This document shows, one piece after another, positions 33,526-44,357 of a stretch of DNA of 64,000 nt. Below the pieces are notes generated by a model. That model had not been told where the DNA came from. It searched no databases and saw only the letters and a program-made list of their open reading frames with translations. The stretch is from Stagonosporopsis chrysanthemi. Taxonomy: Eukaryota > Ascomycota > Dothideomycetes > Pleosporales > Didymellaceae. A program made the position numbers and the translations under genes. The stretch lies in assembly GCA_022560025.1 (NCBI GenBank), contig JAFISE010000015.1, positions 124,001 through 188,000 on the forward strand. The letters are read 5' to 3'. How positions within the stretch are numbered: position 1 is the stretch's first letter; each line of letters begins with the position of its first letter.

Positions 33526-35360
33526 ATGCCGTCGTTCACAGCCAACCCCAACCTTAACGCCACTGCCCATGCAGAAAAGTTGAAGGAGGTGCCTCTCCAT
33601 ACTGAAACCATCGAGGAACACGATGACTCTAAAGGGCGCCCAACACCTGAGGTCGAGCAAACCGTCTGGGAGGAGATCAAGAGCAGCCCGCGTATCATCG
33701 CATACACCGCCCTGGCAAACGCGGGTAGTCTTGCGTTCGGCTTCGATATCCTGGTGACGGGAGCTGTGACTGCGCTGCCAGCGTTCTCGTAAGTCTCTGA
33801 TCTGTGATGCACGATAGTTGAAACGGTGTCTGACACATGGCAGGATGACCTATGGTGAGCAATACAATGGCCAGATCATCTTGCCTGCGCTCTGGCAAGG
33901 CCTGTGGACGGCGTTCATTCAGATGGGCATCATGGTAGGTGCTGCTGGAAGTGCGCCTTTCCAAGACCGCTTTGGTCGTCGATGGGCATTCGTGTTGGGT
34001 GGCATTTTCTCCGCCATCGGTATGTCTCTACGCCATACTTGGTCAAAGAATCGCCCACTGACGGAAGATGGTATACAGGTACCGTGTTTGCATATGTCTC
34101 GCCTGAAGCCGGCATCAATTTGACAGGTCGCCGTACTTTGTTCCTCTTCTCGAAGATTGTCACCGGTGCTGGCATTGGTGTACTCATGACCACTTGCCAG
34201 ACGTATGTTTCGGAGATATCACCCGTCAAGCTTAGAGGCGCGCTGCTCGCGGTGTTTCCGTTCGCAGTGTCAATCGGCCAGATGATCGCCATCTCGCTCG
34301 TCTTCTCACGCATCATGATCATGGACATCTCATCTTTTCGGGTTAGTTCAATGTCTTCCTCCATCACCAATCTACGACTGACAACATGCTAGATTCCGTT
34401 CGCCGCACAATGGGCATTCAGTGGCCTTGCCATTGTCGCTGGCTTAGTCATCCCCGAGTCGCCCTCCATGCTCATGGCTCGTGCACAGCCCGCCGCAGCA
34501 CGAAAGTCATACCTGCGCCTGCACGGCTCCAAAGCAGATGCCGATCTCGCGCTCAGCAAGGTCCAAGCCATCCTCGACCATGAGAGGGAACTGCAGGTTG
34601 CCGGCTCCAGCGCCTCCTTTGCTGAATGCTTCCAGGGCACCAACCGCCGCCGCTCGTACATCATCATTCTAGTGGCGCTGCTTCAATACTTCCTTGGTGT
34701 GTCATTGCTCGCAAATGCCAACTATTTCCTCATAATGGCTGGTATGAGCCCGACACAGTCGCTGCAGATTTCACAGATCGGCGTTGGCGTCCAGATGGTG
34801 TGTATCTGTATCGCAGGTGCGACGATGACATTTTTCGGTAGGAGGGTCATCGTTTTGTGTTCATGTGCGGCTACTGGTGTTGTATTCATTGGCCAGGGTG
34901 CTGCTGGGTTCTTCCAGCACGATGCAAGTGCATTAAGGTAAGTCACCCTCTTGGCCCTACCATCCATTCCAAACTGACCCTATCAAGATTCATTGGTATT
35001 TCCATCCTCCTGGTCGGCGCGATCTCTGCCCTCGGTGTTGGTGCTACCTGGCCAGTCCTGATCGGTGAACTGTCCTCGGTCCGCCTCAGAGCCAAATCCT
35101 CCGCCATCGGGTTCATGATGAACGCACTTGCAGGTGTGGCATTCAGTATCTCGGTGCCGTACATGTTCAATGCCGACGCGGGCAATCTGGGCGGCAAGAT
35201 AGGCTTCATCTTCGCCTTCCTTTGCTTCTTGGGCTTGGGCCTGTCTTGGCTCTACCTCCCTGAGACCAAGGCTAAGTCGTACGAGGAGTTGGACTATCTG
35301 TTCGAGAGGAAGGTTCCGGCGAGGCGATTCAAGAAGGCGGTATACGGCGAGTACAACTAG
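33526..35360 (+). CDS. MFS sugar transporter (fungal alpha-glucoside/hexose type)
   Basis: A 12-helix sugar porter. The exons are 33526-33788, 33844-34019, 34079-34341, 34393-34937 and 34988-35360, giving 539 aa. The motif DRFGRRWAF follows helix 2. SEISPVKLRGAL follows helix 4, PESPSML ends the first half, and LYLPETKAKSYEELDYLFERKV ends the last helix. These are the standard sugar-porter signatures, and the last resembles the PETKGxSxEElD block. The N-terminal 65 residues are cytosolic. The proposed start (MPSFTANPN) fits relatives; an in-frame ATG at 33268 lies inside the TATA box. The gene follows GH5 in the same direction, making it the likely uptake partner of the two cytosolic glycosidases. 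Substrate unknown. Confidence 0.9.
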
Positions 35361-36195
35361 ATCCGTGCGAGAGAAATGAGGCTTCCCATTTTGCTTGACG
35401 ACATCTTAATGATCGGTAGCTAGCGGTTCAATGTTATTGCGGTTTTGTTGCTTGAGATAAGCGTGTGTGGACGTGACCTTCGGTATCACCGGTGTAAGGC
35501 AAACTCGAGGTACGCAGCTGATGAGGGAATGCTGCCTTTACCACTTGCCTTACGCATCTATCCGGCTATATCCACACATGTATAGGTGAGGGGTAGTTCC
35601 TCCTGTTCGCCCCGCTTAGTACCACACATGTCAGCTTTGATTCGTATCCTTACCTGCTGTTGAAATCGAACTCATGCTGTGTCCATCATTTGGACATCCC
35701 TTGAAAGACCTTTCTCGTGATATAAGTCTTTCACATCTTCAATATGTCATCTGATACTCAGCACCGATAGTTTAGGGGTAGAATTGAAGCTTCCCATCTA
35801 ACCATGGAAGTACTTGCTTCAGGCATGAGTCCGAGTCCCGTTCGATGCATGTGACGATTTATGTTTGCTGAGAGACCGAAGAAACTTGAGTCGATTGATG
35901 AAGAGATACTGCTGCCCCTTGGGATTCGTTCTTTCAACGATCGAAACTCTCCTTTGCTTTTTTGGCATAACCAAACCAAGATATAATCTGGTTCCATATC
36001 TTTCAGCATGTCCCATGAGAGCTGTAGTGCAAAAAAAAACCTATTCGAAGTGTGGTATGGGGGATGGTCGTGGCGGCCGGCGAGCGAACGTGGCTGCCGT
36101 CTTAACTAGCGGGGTCTCCACCATGCGTCATTGCTGCTGTACATGAACATCCAAACTTCACAACGTAACTACCACGAGTTCTTTCCGTCTTCGCC
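35361..36195. other. intergenic region holding the tRNA-Gly-like gene
   Basis: Apart from the tRNA-like gene at 35761-35849 nothing was recognised in this stretch. Confidence 0.5.
35761..35849 (+). tRNA. tRNA-Gly(CCC)-like gene with an 18-nt intron
   Basis: The folding was done by eye. The acceptor stem GCACCGA (35761-35767) pairs with TCGATGC (35842-35848) except for one C-A mismatch, followed by discriminator A. The D-arm GTTTAGGGGTAGAAT matches fungal glycine tRNAs. The anticodon stem GAAGC pairs perfectly with GCTTC (35816-35820), and the loop TTCCCA places the CCC anticodon at 35793-35795. After the base 3' of the anticodon there is an intron at 35797-35814, in the canonical position. 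The T-arm stem has one A-C mismatch and one G-T pair, and its loop reads TCCGAGT rather than TTCGANT. The variable loop is 4 nt, as in glycine tRNAs. The two mismatches and the altered T-loop mean it may be a damaged copy. Confidence 0.6.
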
Positions 36196-37270
36196 ATGTC
36201 TGCCAAAATAGAGAAGACGATTCAGCGGCAGAAAGAGAGGTAAGGACCTTCTCTGAAGCTATTCCACTTCCACAGATCTGAGACGCACAGGATCGCAGAG
36301 GGCCAGTACTATGAAGCCCACCAGCAACTACGCGTGATCGCATCGCGCTACACCAAAGCCTCTGACTGGGCGTCTGCGACCGATATCCTCTTCCGAGGCG
36401 CGCAATCTCTACTGCAAGCTGGCCAAGGCGGCTCCGGCGGCGACCTCTGCATCTTTCTGATCGACGTCTTCAACAAGAGCGAGACCAAGCCCGATGCAAG
36501 CAGCAGAGGCAAGCTGCTAACGCTACTCCGCGCATTCCCGCCCAATGAGCCTACAAAGAAGAAGTTCGTGGGCGAGATGCTAGCTTGGAGTGCAAAGTAC
36601 GGCGAGTATCCTGCTGGCGATCCTGAGATCCACCATGTCGCTGGCAGCGCATTCGCAGAAGGTACGCCATGGCATTCAGAGCGATTACAAGCAGGGCTGA
36701 CGAACGTGTAAAGACCTCGAACCTTACGACGCAGAGCGCCACCTCGTTTTAGGTACAAAAGATTCGCCCGAAGTCCTCTCCAACCTCGAATTCGCCTGGT
36801 ACTCCGCCGACGACTCGCACACCGCGCCTCTGTACGCTGCACGTGGCGCTCTCCCATACCTCCTCGCCGGCAATCTGCGCGCTGCCAACAAGTTCTTCCT
36901 GCTTTTCACTTCGCGCCTGTCGAGCAAACCCGGTCTGCAGACCCAGCAAGTCTCCACGTCGGCCTCAGATCTGCGCGTGTATCCGTCGTTACCGCTGCTC
37001 AACTTCCTGGGTCTATTGCTGCTGAGTGTGGAGCGCGGTGACCCGAGCTTGTTTCGCCAGCTGAAGAGCCATTACGCGGCAAACCTGAAGGACACGAATT
37101 GGGACGAGGCGTTGGATCAGATTGGCGAGATGTACTTTGGAATAAGGATACCTAAGCAGGGGAACCCCATGTTTGATATGCTGGGTAGCATGTTCGGTGG
37201 TGGGATGGGTGGTGCTGCGAAGCCGGCCAGCGGGAACAAGACCTTGCCGCCGACTGGGGGACTGGACTAG
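36196..37270 (+). CDS. GET4: GET complex subunit Get4
   Basis: Get4 is an alpha-solenoid protein that, with Get5, links the tail-anchored-protein chaperone Sgt2 to the targeting ATPase Get3 in the cytosol. The exons are 36196-36239, 36291-36661 and 36714-37270, giving 323 aa. The N-terminal blocks KIEKTIQRQKERIAEGQYYEAHQ and DILFRGAQSLLQAGQGGSGGDLCIFLI, the central DAERHLVLGTKDS and the later LLNFLGLLLLSVERGD are typical of the family. The last 30 residues (GSMFGGGMGGAAKPAS) are a low-complexity Gly/Met tail. Phases and length agree with fungal homologues. It is convergent with LYS9, whose stop codon lies about 190 bp away. Confidence 0.93.
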
Positions 37271-37456
37271 ATGCTGGAATGAAGGTGATGGGTGTGATAT
37301 AGCGTTTCGCGGCTTCGTAAACACAACATCGGTCAGACACGTCACAAACCCAGACAATCATGATGGGCAAAATGTGAGATAATTTTGTCTACACTACAGG
37401 TACCCTTAGAATCTTCAGTCTATGATTCCGATCACTTCGCTTCGAAGCGTGCCGGC

Positions 37457-39003
37457 CTAAGCAGCAACAGTCTTCTCCCTGAAGCGGATGTTGTACTTGT
37501 CCTCCAGGACCTTCATCAGCGGCCTGCAGATGGCAGGGTCCATGGGGGCGAGGATACCCTTCTCCTTGATTGTGCCGTCAAGAACCTGCTGAACGGCGAC
37601 CGCGCAGGGAACACCGACCAGCTTAGCCATGGAGGAGTAACCCTTGGGCTCACCATAGTCGGCAAGGGTGGATGTGCGGATAACCTTGCTGCCGTCCTTG
37701 TTCTCGATCTCGAACTTGTGCTGCAGCATGACGAAGTCGCGCTCGCCCTTCTCGTACTGCATCTTCTTTTCGAGCGTGGCGCAGAGAGTGTCGAGCGGGT
37801 TACCGCGGGGGATAATCTTCTCGTCGGAGAAGAGGCCAATCCATTCCAGACCGGCGATGATGCGCTCCTTCTCCTCGGTGGAGGGGAAGTTGTGGCGCGA
37901 GCTGATGGCCCATACGAGGTCGTCCTTCTTGTCGCTCTCCGAGCCGACGATCTTGGCTGTGGCCTCCTTCCATGTGCGCTGCTCGCCCTCCTTGAGGAAG
38001 TCCTTCTCGTCCTCAACAAGGAAGCCAATATCGACGAGGGTCTTGATGTACTCGGGGAAGCCCTGGTAGCGGAGAGTGCCACGGACGATGGTCTGGGCCT
38101 CGGGGATGTTGTAGCGCTCCTTGTAGGGAGTGGAGTCGCGGTTGGGGTAGGCGACGAAAGCGTAGCCGGGGTAGATGAAGTAAGGCTTGGCCTCAGCCAT
38201 GAGCTCAGGGCCCTCGACCTCCTTGACCTGGCCGTCCTGCCAGTACTTGGCAGCGTTCCTCAGCGCCAGCAGGACACCACGAGAGCTCCACGAGAACTTG
38301 TAGCCGAGCGGGTTGTCGGAGGACTCGGGCGCGGGAAGACCACCACAGTATGACTTGAAGGACAGAATCTTGCCGCCTTCCTTGTGGACATCGTCGATGG
38401 TGATGACGGCAGACAGGTGGTCGATTCCGGGGTCAAGACCAATTTCGTTCATGACGGTGATGCCAGCTGCTTTGGCTTCAGCATCGAGCTCCATCATCGC
38501 GGGCGAGACGTATGAGGTTGTGACGACGTTCTTCTTCTTACGGATGGCCGACTTGATGACGGTAGCGTGGAAGGTGTAGGGGATCAGGGAGATGACGACG
38601 TCGACCTTGGCGACCTCAGCGTCGAGGGCCTCAGCATCGTTGACATCGAGCTGCGAGCGTTAGTCTGTGCAATGATCATGGGTGAAAAGCTCGCATACGC
38701 TGATCGCCTGGGCGTTGGGGATGCCCTTGGCCAAAGCCTCTGCCTTCTCGAGAGTCCTGCAGGCGACGATGACCTTGACGCCAGACTTGCCGAGGATCTC
38801 AGCAGTTGGGCGGGTGACGAAGCCAGCACCGAGCAGCAGAACAGATCTGGATATCGATTAACTCATGCTTTACACACTGTTCTTCAATTGCACTCACTTT
38901 CCGGTCGAGTTGACGCCGCCGAGAACGGTCTCGAACTTGTCTGTATTTATCAGTGTTTGCTCAATTAGCAGAGAAGTATTTACACACTGATGATTGCCTC
39001 CAT
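37457..39003 (-). CDS. LYS9: saccharopine dehydrogenase (NADP+, L-glutamate-forming)
   Basis: This is the penultimate step of the fungal alpha-aminoadipate pathway to lysine, and it makes saccharopine in the cytosol. The exons are 39003-38988, 38940-38898, 38846-38699 and 38650-37457, giving 466 aa. The first three small exons rebuild MEAIINKFETVLGG and the nucleotide-binding segment SVLLLGAGFVTRPTAEIL, followed by KVIVACRTLEKAEAL. Later blocks such as NEIGLDPGIDHLSA, SYCGGLPAPESSDNPLGYKF and TLRYQGF are family hallmarks. The length is slightly over that of the yeast enzyme (446 aa). The intron phases are 1, 2 and 0 and all junctions keep the frame. It is divergent from SEC15. Confidence 0.95.
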
Positions 39004-39421
39004 GTTGTTATGATCTAGGGGAAATTCTCAAGATCAAAATTGGTTGTAGATATATTGTACGGGAGAGCTACCGATAAATTCGTTTTGAGTCCGATGAATA
39101 CCCCGCCTGAACTCCGCGGTCGTCATCGCCGCAGCAAAACACCCGAACTTCGGAACAACCCTAGAACACGGCGGGACACTCAGCCCTACAAGCACGTGAT
39201 TCTGCAACAGTTGCTCCACAACGCTAGGCTCCTTCCGTCTTGGACCTCCTCCACCTCCATGCAGGTCCGCCTAGGTATCAACACCATATCCAGCAAAGCA
39301 CAACATCAACATTCCGAGTAAGATTCATCGACACGCCGAACTCACTCCGTACCCTGAAAGATTCATCGCGAAGACGCAACACGGATTTTAAGCGCGGGAA
39401 GCGCTTGCGACAGCTGTCACC
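39004..39421. promoter_or_regulatory. divergent promoter region, LYS9 / SEC15
   Basis: 418 bp between divergent start codons. No TATA box or recognisable regulator site was seen. Confidence 0.4.
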
Positions 39422-41890
39422 ATGCCGTCCGCCATAGACACCGGCGATGACCTGCGCGTAGCAATAAAACAAGTAATGATTTGAAATGCATAATTGAATT
39501 ATTTTTCACTGACACATGGAAGATTTCCCAGTCATCTGTTGGCTCAGACTATATCGACCAATTGATCCCTATCATGAAAGATGCGCGCTACTCGAATCAA
39601 CTGCAACTAGCATTCGACCAGTTCTCGAATGATAGAGAATCCGAGATCGAGCGGATATGTAATGCAAACCATCAGGATTTCGTCACTTCGGTTGACTCTA
39701 TGCTTCGTATCCGAGATCAGACTGTGCAGATGAGTGGAGAAATCCTGCAATTGAATGAGTCAATCCAGGAGAGTATCGAGAAGCTGGCGACCCAGAAAAA
39801 AGCGCTGGTTGATTCCCGCAGTGTGAGGCAGAATATCAATGAGGCGACGCAAGCGTTGAACGCTTGTTTGAACGTCTTGAGGATAGCCAATCAAGTGCAA
39901 GATATGTTGAGGGAGAAGAACTACTATGCAGCTCTGCGCGCGCTGGACGAGCTACAGACCGTTCACCTCAAGGAAATCAGCCGCTTCAAGATTGCCAACC
40001 TGATCGAGAAATCTGTGCCGCAGACTCAGGAGCAGATTCGAGAAGCGGTCAAGACAGACCTGAGCACATGGCTGTACCGAATCAGAGAGTCGTCTCAGTT
40101 CCTTGGCGAAGTGTCATTCTTCTACACCGAAGAACGTAGAAGAAGAAATGCTGAGCGAGCCGAAGTTGATAACCGGTTTGGAAGGTTCAAGCTGAACTCG
40201 GCGATCGAGCTTGTCGCCGACGAGACGGACGAATTCGATATCCTCAATAACGAGGAAGCAGGGAATGAAACCGACTTCTCGCCGCTGTTCTTGGCGGTTC
40301 ACATCAACGAGACACTTGGGAAGAGCGATCAGTTCAAGGCCGAGTACGCTGCAGATCGACGGACACAGAAAGACTTGATCATTCCGAGCAAGCTCAATCT
40401 GCTCCAAGAAGAATGTGATGATCTCAGCAGCTTTCTCGAAAGCATTGCTGGATTTGCCATTATTGAAAAGGCGACCATAGCGAAGACCGTAAACCTACGA
40501 CAGCAGGCTGATGTGAGTACAGCATAATGACATGTCAAATGCAAGCGCTAATGCGGGCAGGTCGATGAACTTTGGGACTCAATGTGTCAGAGCGCTGTCA
40601 AGCTCATCACCAACTCCCTGCCTACAGTTGAGAGTGATGAGCTGCTCTTGAAGATCAAGGGTCGAGTGGCCTTGTTCATGCTTACCATGGAGGTCAGTAC
40701 ATCTTCGCTGTGCAGATGACATCGCTAACAATGTTTAGAAAATCGGCTACTCGGTTGCAGCCATGAACGACCTATTGCTAACACTGTTCTCCAAGTACTC
40801 CGAGCTGCTGAAACAGCGCTTCAGCGATGACTTCATGGAGATCGTGCAGACTGATGACTACATGCCGATGCCCATCAACAGCTACGAGGAATACGATAAA
40901 GTCGTCTCCGTGAGCTGGTACACCCCAGACAAGAGCTCCGAGGAGCTCACGTTCCCTTGTGTGCTCCCCTTTTCTCAAATGTATCCTCTTTGCTGCATCG
41001 ACATCCGCAATTTCCTCAACCAGATCTACCTATTCTCAGACGATTACTTCCAGAAGTCGACCGTTATCGACGAAACCCTTCGGACATCGCTGGACGATCT
41101 CCTCTGCCAAAAAGTCTGCCAATCTCTCATCGACCGCCTCTCCTCGCAATACCCCGGCCAAATCGTACAGATCCTCACCAACCTCGAGCACTTCGAAACC
41201 GCTTGCGTCGAGCTACAAGACCTTCTCTTCCAAGCGCGCAGCTCCCCTTCCTCATCAACGCCCATCATCCTTTCCGCAACCGAAAAGTTCAAAAACGCCA
41301 AACGCCAAGCCAGCGACCGCATCTTCGAGCTCGTCAACTCCAAGATCGACGACCTGATCGAAACCGCAGAATACGACTGGATGGCCATCAAGCCCGCCAC
41401 AGAACCCAGCGAGTACATGCTCGAACTCACCCGCTACCTGTCCAACATCATGAGCAGCGTGCTCCTCGCGCTGCCCACCGACGTCAAGGAATTCATCTAC
41501 TTCGACGCGCTGTCGCACGCCTCGACCGCGATCCTCACACTTACCCTCGACGAGGCGGTGAAGCGTATCACGCCTCCCGCCGTCGCCAGTCTGGCTCTCG
41601 ACACCCAGTACCTGGTGCAGTTCGTTGAGAGCCTGGGCAATCCCATCCTGATGGAGAATCTAGATGAGCTGACGCAGACGGTGGCGCTTATGGGGACTGA
41701 TGACAGTCTGGAGTTCTATGATATCAGCCAGAGAAATAAGAAGTATGGTAAGGTGGATCAGCTCAAGGGAGCGATTCTGCTGGAGAAGTGTCAGGAGGGG
41801 GCGCAAGTTGCGGCGCAGAGTCCGACGAAGAGTGCGCCGAGTGAGCGGTTTGGGACGCTGGGGAGTCGGTTTGGGCTGGGGAGAAGTTAG
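39422..41890 (+). CDS. SEC15: exocyst complex subunit Sec15
   Basis: Sec15 is the exocyst subunit that receives the Rab GTPase Sec4 on secretory vesicles and helps tether them at the plasma membrane. The exons are 39422-39472, 39532-40512, 40561-40692 and 40739-41890, giving 771 aa. A 17-codon first exon (MPSAIDTGDDLRVAIKQ) precedes the helical N-terminal half, with DQLIPIMKDARYSNQL, the coiled-coil region DSMLRIRDQTVQMSGEILQL and the block REKNYYAALRALDELQ. The C-terminal half contains VSVSWYTPDKSSEELTFP, FPFSQMYPLCC-like text (LPFSQMYPLCCIDIRNF) and VKEFIYFDALSHASTAIL, the conserved Sec15 domain. The tail is short and Ser/Gly-rich. Its stop codon is 75 bp from that of RAI1, so the two transcripts must overlap or end very close together. 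Confidence 0.95.
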
Positions 41891-41965
41891 ACGCGGAGAG
41901 CTTCTGGGAGTACGTAGAGTAGGTCTTGGGGATGTTGTTGGGGGGTATCTAATAGCTAAATGTTT

Positions 41966-43480
41966 TCATATGGCAGTCTCGCCTTCAGGCTTCTCTGCGG
42001 TCTCCTCTCCTTTCGACCCTCGCTCTTTTTCTTCCCCAGTGCCTCGACCGCTGTTCCCCCTCCATGCCAGAAACTCTTTACTCACAATTCCCCCTGTCCC
42101 TTCTCCCACCTGCCTGACCTCCACAACCCCACTCTTCTTCCTCAACACCACGCTATACACCCCCTCGCCCTTCACCGTCTCCTTCAACCATCCCAAAAAG
42201 TCCGCTGCGAAATTGATGCAAACGTTCCCATCCCAGCACCCGGTGCCCCTCCGCACCATGCCCGGCAACTCATGCGTGTTGAACATCTGCAAGCCCCTCA
42301 ACACCCCACTCTTACTCCTAAACCCGACCACGATCTTCGGGACGCCGAGCAGGAAGCTCTGCGCCCAGAACTTGAGCAGCTTGCGTTCGAACTTCAGCAC
42401 GTCGCGGTGTTGTTGGCGCTCGCGCGGGGGCAACTCTTCAGCGGTCTTGAGTTCTACCCAGGGGATGGGGGAAGAGGGGTCTGAAGGCTTGGGAGCGAGG
42501 AGGCCGTCGACTTCGCCGCCGAGGAGAAGCGTGTGAGGCCCGAAGGAGGTGTGTACGATGGAGCAATGCTGGGCGTGGTTCGAAGTGACGGATCGTTGAT
42601 GTGTGCGGATCTGCTCGGGGGAGGTGGAGGAGGGCGGTGTGGGGATCAGCGCGAGTGTTTCGAACTTGTAGCCCCAGTAGGCCATCATGGCTTGTGATTG
42701 TTGGTCGGGGTGCTGGTGGCGCGGCGGTCGCCGCGAGGCTTCTGCGGCGCGGGAGGCTGAGCGCGAGGAAAAGTCTTCTTCGAGGTAGATGGTGCCGTCG
42801 TGGAGGGTGGCGAACATGCTGAATTCGGCGAAGTTGTCGTAGGGGGCTGTCATGATCTGGATGGTATTAGTGAGGTGTTGGAGGGCGGATGAGGGATGAG
42901 GGATCAGCTTGCTCACTTCCTTGTCCTGCTCTCAACTTACTTTTGTCATCATGCCTCTCCAGGTCACAAAGTCTCCTTTGATCTTCGAGCCTTTGGAGTC
43001 CTCGCTCTCCTTGTGTATCAACGCCCTAAGCAGGCTGTCTAGATGTGGGTCCTCCTTGTCTTCGTAGTGCTTGAATGTATCAAAGCCCTCTTTCAAATCC
43101 GCGCCCATCGGGGGTGGTACGTAGTAGTTGATGCTCGATTCGTCGTCTCGGTATTCGTGATTGTCGTCATAGGAGAAGTGTGCAACTTCGTATGGACGCT
43201 TTATGCTCGCGGATGCACCTTGGAAGCGGTTGAACGGTTGTACGGGGAAGCGATGGATCTCAGACGACATTGTTTGTGCTGGCTGTGGAGCGATGGCAGG
43301 TGTGGGCTCAGTCGTGTGTTGATGTGCAAAACCAACGACTTCTGTGCTCGACGCCGTTGTATGGGGTGGAGCTCTGGTTCGCGGCCGCTTGCGTGGTGGT
43401 GAACTCCTTTCGTCTTCCGACAACGCGCCAGCTGTGTTCTGAATGGCGCCTGTCGTCGCTTCCGCACCCCTGTCTGCCAT
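41966..43480 (-). CDS. RAI1: decapping nuclease Rai1 (DXO family)
   Basis: A nuclear enzyme that removes incomplete or non-canonical 5' caps and supports the exonuclease Rat1. Exon 1 is 43480-42941 and exon 2 is 42856-41966, joined in phase 0 (GTAAGT...ATCCAG) so that WRGMMTK continues to IMTAPYDNFAEFSM; total 476 aa. The active-site motifs are present: FETL near the middle, GGEVDGLL and the WVELKT strand, which carry the metal-binding acids and Lys. An 80-residue N-terminal extension is Pro/Arg-rich and contains PPRKRPRTR, a probable nuclear signal. Starts at 43270 (MSSEIHRFPVQPF) or further upstream are possible. The C-terminal tail is charged and repetitive. Confidence 0.92.
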
Positions 43481-43901
43481 GATAGGGTGTGGTTGTGCAG
43501 GTATGGTGCCACTGCAGTCCCTTGCTACGTGGGTGTCGATCGTAGGCTGCGTTACGGTGCCAATTCGGTCGGTGGTGCTGATGGGTGCTATTGTCAAGCT
43601 GTAGAAAGTATGTCTACGGGAGGATTGACACTCCGGCGCGTACAACGACGCGTGAATCTAGCTTTGGGCTGCTGTTGTGTCTTGTTCTGTTAGGCCTCGT
43701 TTTTGCTCATCGTCTCCAGCGCTGAAGCTCCACTTCCCCGCGGACACACGGCCCCGCTCTGAACAACATCGCAACTAGAAGATGAGCGACAAAGCGCACA
43801 ACCTCTCAGTCTTGCTCAGGCTGTTGTCGCTTGACCATTTTCATCAAGTCTTGTGACCAAACATAAATTGCACGGCAAGCAGCCTTGACGTGTTGCGTAC
43901 C
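43481..43901. promoter_or_regulatory. divergent promoter region, RAI1 / orphan gene
   Basis: 421 bp between divergent starts. No element was recognised. Confidence 0.35.
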
Positions 43902-44357
43902 ATGGACCAAAATCGCACCGTCCGCCCTCCACCCCGTCGCAATCTGTTTTACGGTACAAGGAGAGGAAATCCTACTGCTGTCCGACCAGATACAGCACAG
44001 CAACCTGCAAGAGAAGAGCTCGTCGAACGGGCGCCAAGCGGCGAGTACACGCTGTATGCACCGCAAACAGTCTACAAGCACATGGCGCTAGGACTGAATG
44101 CTGGAAGGGAGACTGATGAGGAGGCCGGTATGTCTCCAGATCGTTACGAGCATGCCAACTCGTGTTGCTGACGAGTATTAGAGCAGGAGAACCAGATCAT
44201 TGACCTGTATGGGCGCAAGATCCCGCATCATGACGAGAAAGTCGTTGAAGCGGAGGTCAAGGCGGCCCTTAAGTCCAGCTTGGCGAAGAAGGTTGCGAGC
44301 TTGGAGGATGATGAGTGGATGTTCAAGGGAGATACGGACGCGTCTGGGAGCAATTAG
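43902..44357 (+). CDS. hypothetical small charged protein, 133 aa
   Basis: No family is recognised. The exons are 43902-44127 and 44182-44357 (donor GTATGT, acceptor ATTAG), giving 133 aa. The sequence begins MDQNRTVRPPPRRNLFYG. It contains a conserved-looking block YTLYAPQTVYKHMALGLN and an acidic region at the splice junction, then QIIDLYGRKIPHHDEKVVEAE, a helix with alternating Lys/Ala (VKAALKSSLAKKVASLE) and the end DDEWMFKGDTD. There is no signal peptide or membrane segment. The short intron restores a clean frame and the codon choice is GC-ending, so this is likely a real small soluble protein, perhaps part of a complex. Function unknown. Confidence 0.68.

Noticed and set aside
37385..38353. 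322-codon plus-strand frame
   Set aside because: Antisense shadow of LYS9; a Leu/Val/Gly-rich artefact of GC-ending codons.
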